Assembly (NCBI GenBank): GCA_903819975.1
Contig: CAIJFI010000006.1
Location: 124,001 to 188,000, forward strand
Reading direction: 5' to 3'
Source of the DNA: an uncultured Bacteroidota bacterium
GTDB taxonomy: Bacteria > Bacteroidota > Bacteroidia > Chitinophagales > Chitinophagaceae
Length of the DNA stretch: 64,000 nt
The translations under genes were made by a program, and so were the position numbers. A model generated the notes under the pieces. That model saw nothing but the letters and a program-made list of their open reading frames with translations. It made no database searches and was not told the origin of the DNA. Of this stretch, positions 28,397-38,845 are shown one piece after another. Positions within the stretch are counted from its first letter, which is position 1, and each line of letters begins with the position of its first letter.

Positions 28397-29578
28397 TTAC
28401 AAGCGCTCAATAATTAATGCACTTGCGCCACCTCCCCCATTACAAATAGCTGCAGCTCCATATTTCCCATTCACTTGTTGTAGAACATGAATGAGTGTGA
28501 CAACAATTCTTGCACCACTACATCCAAGAGGATGTCCTAAAGAAACAGCTCCACCATTGATGTTTACTTTGTTTGAATCCAATTTTAATAATTGAGTATT
28601 TACAATTCCAACAACAGAAAAGGCTTCATTAAATTCAAATGCGCTCATGTCTGCAGCAGTTAAATTAGCTTTTGCAAATGCTTTAGGTAAAGCTAGCGCG
28701 GGTGAAGTAGTAAACCATTTAGGATCCTGTTCTGCATCAGCATAACTAGTGATTTTAGCAATTGGTTTTAATCCTAATTCTTTCACTTTTTCACCACTCA
28801 TTAATATTAAAGCTGCAGCTCCGTCGTTCATGGTACTGGCATTAGCAGCAGTTACAGTCCCTTCCTTACTAAAAGCAGGATTTAATTGTGCAACTTTATC
28901 AAACTTTACATTAAATGGCTCTTCGTCTTTTGAAATTATAATTGGATCCCCTTTTCTCTGTGAAATAGTAACTGGTATAATTTCAGCGGTAAATAATCCT
29001 TTTTCAATTGCTGCTTGTGATTTTTTATAACTCTCTATCGCGAATGCATCCTGATCAACTCTTGAAATATTATTTTCTTTAGCACATAAGTCAGCAAAAT
29101 TACCCATCGCTACTTTATCATAGGCATCTACTAATCCGTCTTTTGCTAACCCATCCTGCATTGTGATATCACCATATTTGTTACCCCATCTTTGAGTTGT
29201 ATTATAAAAAGGTACATTGCTCATGCTTTCCATGCCACCAGCAATTATGATATCAGCATCTCCTAATAGTATATTTTGAGTAGCTAATGCAATTGATTTC
29301 ATTCCACTAGCACATACTTTGTTTATAGTTGTTGCTATTACTTTATCTGGAAGTCCAGCTGCTTTGCTAGCCTGTCTTGCTGGAGCTTGACCTAATCCTG
29401 CCTGTATCACAGAACCCATAATTACTTCATCAATTAAATTAGGGTCTAAATTTATTTTATCGATGGCTCCTTTAATGGCAATGCCACCTAAATTAACTGC
29501 AGACACACTGCTTAAACATCCACCAAAAGAACCAATTGGTGTTCTAACTGCAGCTACGATAAATACTTCCTTAGACAT
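28397..29578 (-). CDS. Acetyl-CoA C-acyltransferase (thiolase)
   Basis: 393 aa, thiolase superfamily. The acyl-accepting Cys89 lies in NKVCASGMKSIA, the His in EFNEAFSVVG and the C-terminal active-site Cys in AAICNGGGGASALIIERL. NGGAVSLGHPLGCSGARI is a thiolase signature. It catalyses reversible condensation of two acetyl-CoA or thiolysis of 3-ketoacyl-CoA; biosynthetic versus degradative role is not decided here. It is 9 bp from CvfB, probably cotranscribed. Confidence 0.95.
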   Translation of the reverse strand: MSKEVFIVAAVRTPIGSFGGCLSSVSAVNLGGIAIKGAIDKINLDPNLIDEVIMGSVIQAGLGQAPARQASKAAGLPDKVIATTINKVCASGMKSIALATQNILLGDADIIIAGGMESMSNVPFYNTTQRWGNKYGDITMQDGLAKDGLVDAYDKVAMGNFADLCAKENNISRVDQDAFAIESYKKSQAAIEKGLFTAEIIPVTISQRKGDPIIISKDEEPFNVKFDKVAQLNPAFSKEGTVTAANASTMNDGAAALILMSGEKVKELGLKPIAKITSYADAEQDPKWFTTSPALALPKAFAKANLTAADMSAFEFNEAFSVVGIVNTQLLKLDSNKVNINGGAVSLGHPLGCSGARIVVTLIHVLQQVNGKYGAAAICNGGGGASALIIERL

Positions 29579-29587
29579 AAAATTAAT

Positions 29588-30463
29588 TTAAGCTTGTGGC
29601 GGTGTAGATTCTGGTGTAGCAGGTGGTTCAGCTAAACGAATACCACCATCTTCGATAGTAATAAGTTTAGATTTATACAAAATACCTACATTCATTTTAA
29701 AAGCTTTTTTGCTCATAGCAAAAAATGCATAAATATCTTCTGGACTAGACTTGTCATGATAAGGCAAGAACCCTTTATGTAGTTTCAACAATTTGATGAT
29801 TGTTTGCTGATCACCATCTAATTTCTCAACGCCTTGTTTACCAATTCCAATATCTAATTTATTGTCTTCTCTAATTTTCTTTACATATGCTTCGTCAATA
29901 AACTGACCAATGTGCAAATGTGTAAAAACTTCATTTTTATATACCAAACCTTGGTGAACTTGGTTAACAATTACAACATATCCAATTTCAGATTCACGAT
30001 ATACTTGAACCTTGACTTTCTCACCTTCTTTAACAGTTAAAAAATCGTTGCTAATTTGGTTGTCAATTTTTTCTGTTGCAGCAACTCTACCTGTTTGTTT
30101 GTCAATATATAATTTTACTAAATACTTGCCACCTAGGCGCATAGTAGATAGTTGTTGTGATGCTGGTACAAATACATCTTTCATTAATCCCCAATCCATA
30201 AATGCACCTTGACGAGTTACTTCAACCACTTTTAAAGCAGCGATATCACCCACAACAGCATAAGGCTCCTGTGTTGTAGCAATTAATCTGTTATCAGAAT
30301 CATGATAAACAAATACGCTTATAGTATCACCAACTTGTAATCCAGATGGCACAAATCTTTTTGGCAATAAAATACCCTCTTCACCATCGTCCATATAAAA
30401 ACCAAAGTCTACCTTTCGATCTACGCGCATCAGATTAAATTGACCTACATTAATGGTTGACAT
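29588..30463 (-). CDS. S1-like RNA-binding protein (CvfB family)
   Basis: 291 aa. Consecutive S1-like OB folds are visible as GLQVGDTISVFVYHDSDNRL, VTRQGAFMDWGLMKDVFVPAS and EGEKVKVQVYRESEIGYVVIV. A C-terminal winged-helix region (GFLPYHDKSSPEDIYAFFAMSKKAFK) follows, ending with a Pro-rich tail. This is the YitL/CvfB layout, linked to virulence-factor expression in Gram-positives and of unknown target here. It is followed by the thiolase gene. Confidence 0.87.
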   Translation of the reverse strand: MSTINVGQFNLMRVDRKVDFGFYMDDGEEGILLPKRFVPSGLQVGDTISVFVYHDSDNRLIATTQEPYAVVGDIAALKVVEVTRQGAFMDWGLMKDVFVPASQQLSTMRLGGKYLVKLYIDKQTGRVAATEKIDNQISNDFLTVKEGEKVKVQVYRESEIGYVVIVNQVHQGLVYKNEVFTHLHIGQFIDEAYVKKIREDNKLDIGIGKQGVEKLDGDQQTIIKLLKLHKGFLPYHDKSSPEDIYAFFAMSKKAFKMNVGILYKSKLITIEDGGIRLAEPPATPESTPPQA

Positions 30464-30502
30464 GGTATATATTTTATTGGTTATTTAAAACCTATTATAA
30501 AT

Positions 30503-33025
30503 TTAGAATAATTCTGGTTGTTCGTCGTTAGGATCTTTAATTACTACTTTGGTTTCCCACTCCATTTCAATAGTTTTGTTATAGTCAGTAAGCTTTGTTC
30601 CGACAGCTTTCCAGCCCATTATGTCCACTATCTTACTTACTTTAAACTTAGCTTTTCTAATTTGTGCCCCCTTGCCAGTATTCACAACTAAAATTGGTTC
30701 AATAGATGTAGAAACTGCAGCTAAATAGTTACCATCACCTTCTTTTATACAGCAGAATGGAGATCTTAATGTAGTAGTTTCAATCTTAAAACGTTTAATA
30801 TTAAATTGAAGCTTGTCCTTATCCAAGTAAACGGCTGTAACAACCTTTTCAGGGTTAAATTTTTCAATACTTAACACTTTCTCAGGATCAAACCTTTGAG
30901 ATTGTTCTGTATCTATTACTTCATAATATCCGTCCTTAGTAAAAACCAGTAATTTTTCGTCTTCAAATGTACCTAAGTAAATACCTTTTTCTTCACTATT
31001 TAAACGTCCAAATTTGTCGTCAAACCATAGCTTACGACCAACCAATGTACTCTTGCCAGCTTCTTTTAAACGAACTGTTTTAATAGGATATTTAGTAACC
31101 TGATTGCCGACACTACTTCGACCTTTCACTTCTAAAGTTTCAAAATAGAAATCAAATTCTTTAATACGAGCTGAGCAATTTGGACTTAATATAATTTTAA
31201 CCGATTCAGCTTCCCCATTTGCATTAACAGACATATAATGCACTTTGGACTTTTCTAAACTCTTGGCCAATGGGTACTCCTTATCGCGGGTAACACCTGT
31301 AACATTAAATCTTTTTGCATAGCTAATTCCACTAGCTCCATCTACATAAACCATATTATAGGTAGTACGCTCGTCGTTCTTTTGGAATACAGCAGCATGG
31401 ATAATATCCTTACCTATGAATACCTTGTCCGATACCTTCACAACTTTCATGGATCCAGATTTAGTGAAAGCAATAATATCGTCATAATCGGTACAGTCAC
31501 AAAGGAATTCATCTTTCTTTAAACTAGTACCAATAAAACCTTCTGCTTTATTTATGTAAAGCTTTGTATTTGCAATGGCAACTTGTTTAACTTGAATAGT
31601 ATCAAATTCCTTTATTTCTGTTTTACGCTCTTTACCCTTGCCATATTTCTTTTGCAAGTTCTCGTAATAGCTAACAGCATAATCTACTAAGTTATCTAAA
31701 TGATGCTTTGTTTCTTTAATATCTGCCTCTATACCTTTAATTTGTTGAATCAAATCTTCGATATCTAATTTATAGATACGTCTAACAGGCTTATCTGTTA
31801 ATTTTAATAAGTCGGCACGTTCAATTGGCTTTTTGAATTTCTTTTTGAATGGTTCAAAAGCTTTGTCAATTGCATCAATAACCTTCTCCCAGTTCAAATG
31901 TTTTTTCTCTAATTCTTGGTAAATTTTTTCTTCGAAGAAGATTTTTTCTAAACTAGTAAAATGCCATTTGTCTTCTAATTCTTTTAATTGAATTTCAAGT
32001 TCTGCTTTTAATAAAGCTTTAGTATGCTCAACCGAATATTTAAGTAAATCAGTAGCACCTAAAAATTGTGGTCGGTTTTCAACAATTACACAGGCATTTG
32101 GAGAAAGACTAATTTCACAATCCGTAAATGCATATAAAGCATCAATTGTAATATCAGGAGAAATACCTGTTGCTAAATCAATTTGTATTTCCACTTCAGC
32201 TGCTGTTACATCGGTAACTTTTTTAATTTTGATTTTACCTTGGTCATTGGCCTTGGTAATACTCTCCATTAATTGAGTTGTTGTAACACTATATGGAACG
32301 TCCTTAATTAATAAGGTCTTCTTATCTAATTCTTCAATATGGGCACGAACCCTAACCTTACCACCACGTCTACCATCATTATAATTAGAAGCATCAATCA
32401 TACCACCTGTTTGGAAATCAGGCAATAATTCAAACTTACGACCTCTTAAATGTTTGATACTGGCTTCTAATAATTCATTAAAATTATGAGGAAGAATTTT
32501 TGTAGATAAACCAACCGCAATACCATCAGCTCCTTGAGCTAACAATAAAGGGAACTTCATTGGTAAAGTTACAGGTTCGTTTTTACGACCATCATAACTT
32601 AAAGCCCACTCAGTTGTTTTAGCATTAAATGCAACTTCTAATGCAAATTTACTTAAACGAGCTTCAATATATCTTGATGCAGCCGCTGAGTCACCAGTTC
32701 GTACATCACCCCAGTTACCTTGCGTTTCTACTAATAAATTCTTTTGACCAATATTTACCAATGCATCTCCAATACTAGCATCTCCGTGTGGGTGATACTG
32801 CATACTTTGTCCAATGATATTTGCAACCTTATTGAATCTTCCATCGTCCATTTCTTTCATGGCATGTAAGATTCTACGTTGTACTGGTTTTAGTCCGTCT
32901 TCGATAGCAGGTACTGCTCTTTCCAAAATAACATAAGAAGCATAATCCAAGAACCAGTTTTTATACTGCCCTTGAACACCCGATTCGTTTTCTGTTACCC
33001 TGCTTAAATTTTTCTCTTTTGCCAT
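30503..33025 (-). CDS. parC: DNA topoisomerase IV subunit A
   Basis: 840 aa type IIA topoisomerase A subunit that cuts DNA through the Tyr in GDSAAASRYIEARLSKFA. The N-terminal DYASYVILERAVPAIEDGLKPVQRR motif is present, along with QRRILHAMKEM and the QYHPHGDASIGDAL block. The C-terminal wrapping domain lacks a clear GyrA box, which together with linkage to parE supports ParC over GyrA. It decatenates daughter chromosomes. It lies in a run with a cupin and a DUF1835 gene between it and parE, all on the minus strand with gaps of about 11 bp. Confidence 0.92.
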   Translation of the reverse strand: MAKEKNLSRVTENESGVQGQYKNWFLDYASYVILERAVPAIEDGLKPVQRRILHAMKEMDDGRFNKVANIIGQSMQYHPHGDASIGDALVNIGQKNLLVETQGNWGDVRTGDSAAASRYIEARLSKFALEVAFNAKTTEWALSYDGRKNEPVTLPMKFPLLLAQGADGIAVGLSTKILPHNFNELLEASIKHLRGRKFELLPDFQTGGMIDASNYNDGRRGGKVRVRAHIEELDKKTLLIKDVPYSVTTTQLMESITKANDQGKIKIKKVTDVTAAEVEIQIDLATGISPDITIDALYAFTDCEISLSPNACVIVENRPQFLGATDLLKYSVEHTKALLKAELEIQLKELEDKWHFTSLEKIFFEEKIYQELEKKHLNWEKVIDAIDKAFEPFKKKFKKPIERADLLKLTDKPVRRIYKLDIEDLIQQIKGIEADIKETKHHLDNLVDYAVSYYENLQKKYGKGKERKTEIKEFDTIQVKQVAIANTKLYINKAEGFIGTSLKKDEFLCDCTDYDDIIAFTKSGSMKVVKVSDKVFIGKDIIHAAVFQKNDERTTYNMVYVDGASGISYAKRFNVTGVTRDKEYPLAKSLEKSKVHYMSVNANGEAESVKIILSPNCSARIKEFDFYFETLEVKGRSSVGNQVTKYPIKTVRLKEAGKSTLVGRKLWFDDKFGRLNSEEKGIYLGTFEDEKLLVFTKDGYYEVIDTEQSQRFDPEKVLSIEKFNPEKVVTAVYLDKDKLQFNIKRFKIETTTLRSPFCCIKEGDGNYLAAVSTSIEPILVVNTGKGAQIRKAKFKVSKIVDIMGWKAVGTKLTDYNKTIEMEWETKVVIKDPNDEQPELF

Positions 33026-33036
33026 ATATCTAATTA

Positions 33037-33405
33037 TTAGAGACGATGCGTGTCTTCACTACCGTCCGCTAAACTATTTAATTCTATAAAAACAATATCT
33101 GTGACTGCTGTTAACTCATGCCAAACATTTGCATTTATCAAAACCCTTGTGGGTGCATTCAATGTTATTGTCTCTTCTTTATTTGTTTCTAAATCCTTCC
33201 AATGCAAAATTGCGGAACCTTGCACTAAAAGCATATCCTCAGGATTTTTACCAGCCGAAATTCCTTTGTGATAGTGTTGACCACTAATCGTTCCAGCTTT
33301 TCGGTAAACTACTAAAAATTCACCTGTTCTATCCGTACTAAAATAATGGAGTGCACCTCGCTCATCAACTGCTTTAACATCTATTGAACTTATAGTTACA
33401 CTCAT
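33037..33405 (-). CDS. RmlC-like cupin protein
   Basis: 122 aa single cupin barrel. The metal-binding segment is TISGQHYHKGISAGKNPEDMLLV, in part, with the two His and the Glu. The second cupin motif is NANVWHELTAV. The N-terminal RGALHYFSTDR and overall size recall dTDP-sugar isomerase or epimerase-like cupins, but no catalytic assignment is possible. Gene spacing (11 bp) ties it to parC and DUF1835. Confidence 0.75.
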   Translation of the reverse strand: MSVTISSIDVKAVDERGALHYFSTDRTGEFLVVYRKAGTISGQHYHKGISAGKNPEDMLLVQGSAILHWKDLETNKEETITLNAPTRVLINANVWHELTAVTDIVFIELNSLADGSEDTHRL

Positions 33406-33416
33406 TATTATATTAT

Positions 33417-34256
33417 TTATGCTTCAACAGTTTCAACAATTGTTGTTGATCCACCTGGCATTTGTACGACCATATCTTTCCAACCTTTTGCCCAATCACC
33501 TACAAAAACAATTTTACCCTCATCAGCCAATGCCTTTAAACGATAAACAATAAACGCATCACCCAATTTTACTTTTAGCTTTGCCATAATATTTGATAAA
33601 GCACTCGGTAATTTTTGAGCATTCTTAGTTAACAATGACAATATCTCTTTATCATAGCAACCTATATTTAAACTAATTAATTTTTTGCCGCCTTCTAAAA
33701 ATCGTACACCTTCATTTTCTTGACACAATTTCTTCCACTCGTCTGGATCTAATTCAAATTCACTTAAAGTAATTGGACGTGCTAATTTTTTAGCTTTTAA
33801 AAATTCTTTGGGTTGAATTTGGCTTAAATAAGTAGGATAAAATAATTGTCCTTTTTCATTTAAGAAAGGGAGATTATTTAAATATAAAACCTGAATACGT
33901 CCTTGGTATTCTTTAAACTGACTCATAAACCAGTAGTAGCCAGAAACATCATGCGCATTTTGACCCATCCAAATCCAAATGACTTCATTCTCATCATGGT
34001 TTAATGCATTTAATAATTGATGAACAGTTAATTTGTCATCAACAATATCTAATTGATCTGTATATGGAGAATATTCCAATACATTTTGCCACCAATCGCG
34101 TCTTGCTTGATAACCTTCAGTTTCATAAATATCTTGCAATGGGCCTACTGCGTAGTCGTCTTTAATTTCGATTACTTTACCAGCTAGGGTTTCGTCCAAT
34201 TCAATGGCAGCTTCTAATGCAGCAATATCTGCTGTGTTAAACACTAAGTGTATCAT
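33417..34256 (-). CDS. DUF1835 domain-containing protein
   Basis: 279 aa. It starts [21 protein letters not shown] and has [29 protein letters not shown], typical of DUF1835 (N-terminal), with [22 protein letters not shown] farther on as in its DUF3658-type C-terminus. Function is unknown. It overlaps the 3' end of parE by 20 bp, so it is translationally coupled to that gene, and it precedes the cupin and parC. Confidence 0.8.
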   Translation of the reverse strand: MIHLVFNTADIAALEAAIELDETLAGKVIEIKDDYAVGPLQDIYETEGYQARRDWWQNVLEYSPYTDQLDIVDDKLTVHQLLNALNHDENEVIWIWMGQNAHDVSGYYWFMSQFKEYQGRIQVLYLNNLPFLNEKGQLFYPTYLSQIQPKEFLKAKKLARPITLSEFELDPDEWKKLCQENEGVRFLEGGKKLISLNIGCYDKEILSLLTKNAQKLPSALSNIMAKLKVKLGDAFIVYRLKALADEGKIVFVGDWAKGWKDMVVQMPGGSTTIVETVEA

Positions 34257-36132
34257 GCGCTTTATCTAATTCTACTTTTAAATTATTGATAATAAAATCC
34301 TGGCGTTCTTGTGAGTTTTTACCCATATAATATTCTAACAAATGTTGAATATGATCGCCTTGTTCTAATATAACTGGAGCCAATTTAATATCGCTACCTA
34401 TAAACTTTCCAAACTCGTCGGGACTAATCTCTCCCAATCCTTTGAATCGTGTTATTTCTGGCTTACTTCCCAATTCACTAATTGCTTTTTGTTTTTCGTT
34501 TTCATCATAACAATAAATAGTCTTTTGTTTATTGCGAACACGGAACAATGGAGTTTCTAAAACAAATACATGACCTCGTTTTACCAAGTCCGGGAAGAAT
34601 TGCAAAAAGAAGGTAAGCATCAACAAACGTATGTGCATGCCATCCACGTCGGCATCCGTTGCAATTACAATATTGTTATAACGCAAGCCTTCTAAACCAT
34701 CTTCAATATTTAGGGCATGTTGTAATAAATTAAACTCCTCATTTTCGTAAACCACTTTTTTAGTTAGTCCAAATGCATTTAATGGCTTACCTCTTAAACT
34801 AAATACTGCTTGGGTATCAACGTTACGAGATTTAGTGATACTGCCACTTGCTGAGTCACCCTCCGTAATAAATAAGGTACTTGCTTTTTGAGTAGCAATA
34901 AACATTTCCTTATTCTTTGCTGGCAAGTCGTCGCTTAAATGCACACGACAATCTCTTAATTTTTTATTATGCAAATTGGCTTTCTTCGCACGCTCATTGG
35001 CTAACTTTTTAATACCCGCTAATTCCTTACGTTCACGCTCGTTTTGTTCTATGCGCTTTTTTAAAGCCTCTGCAACTGCCGAATTGCGATGTAAAAAATT
35101 GTCTAACTCTTTTGATAAAAATTCAGTGACAAAATTCTTCATACTTGGGCCACCATCAGCAACGTTCTGAGAGCCTAATTTAGTTTTGGTTTGACTTTCA
35201 AATACAGGTTCTTGCACGCGAACTGAAACAGCCGCCACAATACTTGTTCTAATATCAGAAGCCTCATAATCTTTCTTATAAAAATCACGAATCACTTTTA
35301 CATAAGCTTCTCTAAAAGCTTGTTGGTGCGTACCACCTTGGGTAGTATACTGACCATTTACAAAAGAGAAGATATCTTCACCATAATCATTGTTATGAGA
35401 AATAGCCACCTCAATATCTTCACCACTTAAATGCACAATTGGATATCTTAATTCGTCTGGATTGGTTTTACGTTCTAATAAATCCAATAATCCGTTCTTA
35501 CTTACAAATTTTTTATCGTTAAAGTGAATAACTAAACCAGCATTCAAATAACAATAGTTCCAAAGTTGACTCTCGATATATTCATAAATAAAATGATAGT
35601 TTTTGAACACTGTTGAATCTGGCGTAAAACTTACCAATGTGCCATTTGATTCCGTTGTTTTAGTTTCCTTAGTCTCATTTATTAATTTACCTTTTTGGAA
35701 AGAAGCAGATCTACACTTCCCTTCTCTAAAAGCAGTTACTGTAAAGTCTTCACTTAATGCGTTTACTGCTTTAGTACCAACACCATTCAAACCAACCGAT
35801 TTCTGGAAAGCTTTACTATCGTATTTCGCACCAGTATTAATCTTACTTACAACATCTACAATTTTTCCCAAGGGAATACCACGACCGTAATCTCGGATAG
35901 TAACCGTCTTATCTTGAATAGAAATTTCTACCTGCTTACCATAACCCATGGTGTGTTCATCGATACAGTTATCTATTACTTCTTTAATTAATACGTAAAT
36001 ACCATCATCAGGTGCTGTACCATCACCTAACTTTCCAATATACATACCCGGACGTAAACGTATATGTTCTTTCCAGTCTAATGACCTAATGGAGTCTTCG
36101 TTATATTCTGATGCAATCTTTGCTTCTGCCAT
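34237..36132 (-). CDS. parE: DNA topoisomerase IV subunit B
   Basis: ATPase subunit of topoisomerase IV, 631 aa from the ATG at 36132 ([15 protein letters not shown]); the track adds MII upstream. The GHKL ATPase shows [26 protein letters not shown] and [14 protein letters not shown]. The TOPRIM domain shows [12 protein letters not shown] and [12 protein letters not shown], and the end has [20 protein letters not shown]. Its missing C-terminal extension and pairing with parC support ParE rather than GyrB. It is first gene of the parE-DUF1835-cupin-parC run. Confidence 0.94.
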   Translation of the reverse strand: MAEAKIASEYNEDSIRSLDWKEHIRLRPGMYIGKLGDGTAPDDGIYVLIKEVIDNCIDEHTMGYGKQVEISIQDKTVTIRDYGRGIPLGKIVDVVSKINTGAKYDSKAFQKSVGLNGVGTKAVNALSEDFTVTAFREGKCRSASFQKGKLINETKETKTTESNGTLVSFTPDSTVFKNYHFIYEYIESQLWNYCYLNAGLVIHFNDKKFVSKNGLLDLLERKTNPDELRYPIVHLSGEDIEVAISHNNDYGEDIFSFVNGQYTTQGGTHQQAFREAYVKVIRDFYKKDYEASDIRTSIVAAVSVRVQEPVFESQTKTKLGSQNVADGGPSMKNFVTEFLSKELDNFLHRNSAVAEALKKRIEQNERERKELAGIKKLANERAKKANLHNKKLRDCRVHLSDDLPAKNKEMFIATQKASTLFITEGDSASGSITKSRNVDTQAVFSLRGKPLNAFGLTKKVVYENEEFNLLQHALNIEDGLEGLRYNNIVIATDADVDGMHIRLLMLTFFLQFFPDLVKRGHVFVLETPLFRVRNKQKTIYCYDENEKQKAISELGSKPEITRFKGLGEISPDEFGKFIGSDIKLAPVILEQGDHIQHLLEYYMGKNSQERQDFIINNLKVELDKAHDTLSV

Positions 36133-36230
36133 AATTATCAATACTTTATGGGCATAAAATGCCCTAGTCTAGCTGCAAATCTAATTCTCAAACCTACTTA
36201 AGCAATCTAAAAACATGCAAAAATGGGCAA

Positions 36231-36791
36231 ATGTGGATAAAAGGATTAAAGCATTATCTTTATCCCATCAAAAACGAAGCACCATATCCCATTGTTGACC
36301 TTGAATTTATCAAAAAAAAGGCAGTTGAACTAGAAGCAGAAAACCTAGAATTCCAGGATTTTTTAAGGAATTTTGACAGTTTAAGCCTAGATAAGGCGGT
36401 TTTTGAGCTATCTGAGGCCATTTCTCCAAAAATTGAATGTACCGATTGCGGCAATTGTTGCAAGAGTCTAATGGTGAATATAGACGAAGCTGAAGCAAAC
36501 CACTTATCCGCACATTTGGGACAAACCAGAGCCGAGTTTGACGAAAAATACCTTGACAAAGGGGAATCTGGAAGAATGGTAGTGAATGCCATACCCTGTC
36601 ATTTTTTAGTTGGGAATAGTTGCAGTGTATATAGTCATCGCTTTGCAGGTTGCAAAGAATTTCCTGCTTTTCATGTACCAGATTTTAATAAGAGGTTATT
36701 TACTACTTATATGCATTACGATAGATGCCCTATTATTTTTAATGTAATAGAGACCTTAAAAGTTGATTCAGGTTTCAAAACCATTTCTTAA
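36231..36791 (+). CDS. YkgJ-type cysteine cluster protein
   Basis: 186 aa. CTDCGNCCKSL, then IPCHFLVGNSCSVYSHRFAGCKEFP and a later RCPII form the YkgJ cysteine cluster (PF03692), thought to bind zinc or an Fe-S centre. Function is unknown. It stands alone between parE (divergent) and the DUF1343 gene 18 bp downstream, with which it may be cotranscribed. Confidence 0.85.
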   Translation: MWIKGLKHYLYPIKNEAPYPIVDLEFIKKKAVELEAENLEFQDFLRNFDSLSLDKAVFELSEAISPKIECTDCGNCCKSLMVNIDEAEANHLSAHLGQTRAEFDEKYLDKGESGRMVVNAIPCHFLVGNSCSVYSHRFAGCKEFPAFHVPDFNKRLFTTYMHYDRCPIIFNVIETLKVDSGFKTIS

Positions 36792-36809
36792 AATTTCACA
36801 TTTATTGAT

Positions 36810-37979
36810 ATGCATTTACAATTTGGAATTGATAACTTACTTGCAAATCATCCTCATTGGAAAAAGGAGCGTATTGGATTTTTGACAAATGATGCAGCAG
36901 CAACAAATCATGGAATTAAAAGTAGAAAAGCATTACAAGATGCTGGATTCAATTTGGTGAAATTATTTTCTCCCGAACATGGTATTAATGCAAATGGCAT
37001 AGATGGTGCAAGTATCGCTAATGTTGTTGATGATATTACTGGCATTCCTGTAATAAGCTTGTATGGAGAAAAATTTATGCCTTCAGAAAATGACTTAGCT
37101 GACATTGATATCATGCTTTTTGATATTCCAGATGCAGGCACTCGTTTTTATACTTATTTATGGTCAATGACTTATTGGATTGAAGCCGCTGCAAAATACA
37201 ATAAGCAAGTAATTATATTAGATAGGCCCAATCCATTAGGTGGAAATTTGTCATTTTCGGAAGGGCCAATGTTGGAAACCTCCCTTTCAAGTTTTATAGG
37301 AAGGTTTAGCATACCTATAAAACATCAATGCACACTTGGAGAACTTGCTCAATACTTTAATAAGAATCAAGAATGGAATGCTAATTTATCGGTCATAAAA
37401 TGTGAAGGCTGGAATAGAGACCAATTGTTTTATGACTGGAATATACCTTGGACAAAACCTTCACCTGCTTTACAAAATATTGAAGCTACAATTTTATATC
37501 CTGGCCTTTGTTTTTTTGAAGCAACGAATGTATCAGTAGGTCGAGGCACCCCCTATTCCTTTGAATGGATTGGTGCAACATGGTTTAATCTACCAGCAAT
37601 GGCAATGGTTTGGCAAAATATATTAAGAGAAGATTTTAAAATTGAAACTTTAAAATTGCCATTAACGAATGACGGGATTACTATAGAAACAAAAGGCATA
37701 AGAATTAAAGTAATAGATCCTTATCATTATGATGCAGTTTTAAATGGTTTGCTAATTGTGAAATTGGTTAGGGATTTACATCCACAAGATTTTAAATGGA
37801 TGCCCTATCCTACTAAAGCAAATCCTAGTGGTGAAAACCATTTGTCATTATTATTGGGAATAGAAAATGCTGAAAAAATATTTGATTTGCCATTACAACA
37901 ATGGTTACAACAAATTGGAAGATTATTGAAAGTGGAAGACTGGAAAAATAATATTATCCCCCATTTATTATACTCATAA
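36810..37979 (+). CDS. DUF1343 protein, NamZ-like exo-beta-N-acetylmuramidase
   Basis: 389 aa. FSPEHGINAN, FDIPDAGTRFYTYLWSM, VIILDRPNPLGG and YPGLCFFEATNVSVGRGTPYSFEWIG are hallmarks of DUF1343. The characterised member NamZ releases N-acetylmuramic acid from peptidoglycan fragments. The ORF starts MHLQFGIDNLLANHPHW directly at the domain, without a signal peptide, so the enzyme looks cytoplasmic here, unlike many secreted homologues. It shares the 1-bp junction 37979 with the lipid kinase gene (stop/start overlap), which indicates translational coupling. Confidence 0.85.
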   Translation: MHLQFGIDNLLANHPHWKKERIGFLTNDAAATNHGIKSRKALQDAGFNLVKLFSPEHGINANGIDGASIANVVDDITGIPVISLYGEKFMPSENDLADIDIMLFDIPDAGTRFYTYLWSMTYWIEAAAKYNKQVIILDRPNPLGGNLSFSEGPMLETSLSSFIGRFSIPIKHQCTLGELAQYFNKNQEWNANLSVIKCEGWNRDQLFYDWNIPWTKPSPALQNIEATILYPGLCFFEATNVSVGRGTPYSFEWIGATWFNLPAMAMVWQNILREDFKIETLKLPLTNDGITIETKGIRIKVIDPYHYDAVLNGLLIVKLVRDLHPQDFKWMPYPTKANPSGENHLSLLLGIENAEKIFDLPLQQWLQQIGRLLKVEDWKNNIIPHLLYS

Positions 37980-38845
37980 TGCAAACTTTAATTTCCATAA
38001 ATAATGTAGCAATTTTAGCAAACCCAAAAGCTGGTGGTGGCAAAGCGACGAATACGGCTAAGTGGCTCTCTTCGCAATTAGCAATTTTAGGCATCGCCAA
38101 TACCATATATAATGGCCAATGGCCGGATGATTTAGAAGAATTTAATTATACCGACTGTTGGATTATTGGCGGAGATGGAACCATTAATTATTTTATAAAT
38201 AAATATCCAAATTGCAAATTGACATTAGCACTATTTAATGGAGGAACAGGTAATGATTTCGCATGGAAATTATATGGCGATGGAAATTTACAAGCTAGAT
38301 TTAATCAAGTTATAAATGCAACACCAAAATTAATAGATGCCGGAAATGTTAATGGCAAAAACTATATAAATTGTATGGGTGTTGGCTTTGACGGGGAAGT
38401 AATACAGAGTATGGGTGCCATTCGTTTTTTAGGAGGATATTTTGGTTACTTATTAGCAGTAATTATAAAAATTATTGGATATAAGGAGCCAAATTTATTG
38501 ATACAAACCGGGGACGTAGCTTTTAATAATAAATACTTATTGGCATTAATTGTAAATTCTTCAAGAGCCGGTGGAAGTTTTTTTATAGCACCAAATGCAG
38601 AAATAAATGATGGAGCATTAGATATGGTTTTATGTGAAGCGCTGCCAGTATGGAAAAGATTAATATATCTGCCAAAAATTAAAGCAGGAAAACACATGCA
38701 TCTGCCAATTGTAAAACACAGACTAGGAAAAGAATTCAAAATAACTTGCGAAGTTGAAATGCCAATTCAGGTTGACGGAGAGTTAATATTTGCAAAGGAA
38801 ATTAATATAACTGTATTAGCTCAACAGTTTTATTTCAGGTATTAA
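37979..38845 (+). CDS. Diacylglycerol kinase-family lipid kinase
   Basis: 288 aa. AILANPKAGGGKA, the catalytic IIGGDGTINYFIN and LFNGGTGNDFAWKL are the DAGK_cat motifs; the C-terminal half (INCMGVGFDGEVIQSM) is the YegS-like beta sandwich. It phosphorylates a lipid or long-chain base such as diacylglycerol; the true substrate is not known. Its ATG overlaps the DUF1343 stop. It ends overlapping the THUMP methyltransferase stop by 4 bp (convergent). Confidence 0.9.
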   Translation: MQTLISINNVAILANPKAGGGKATNTAKWLSSQLAILGIANTIYNGQWPDDLEEFNYTDCWIIGGDGTINYFINKYPNCKLTLALFNGGTGNDFAWKLYGDGNLQARFNQVINATPKLIDAGNVNGKNYINCMGVGFDGEVIQSMGAIRFLGGYFGYLLAVIIKIIGYKEPNLLIQTGDVAFNNKYLLALIVNSSRAGGSFFIAPNAEINDGALDMVLCEALPVWKRLIYLPKIKAGKHMHLPIVKHRLGKEFKITCEVEMPIQVDGELIFAKEINITVLAQQFYFRY

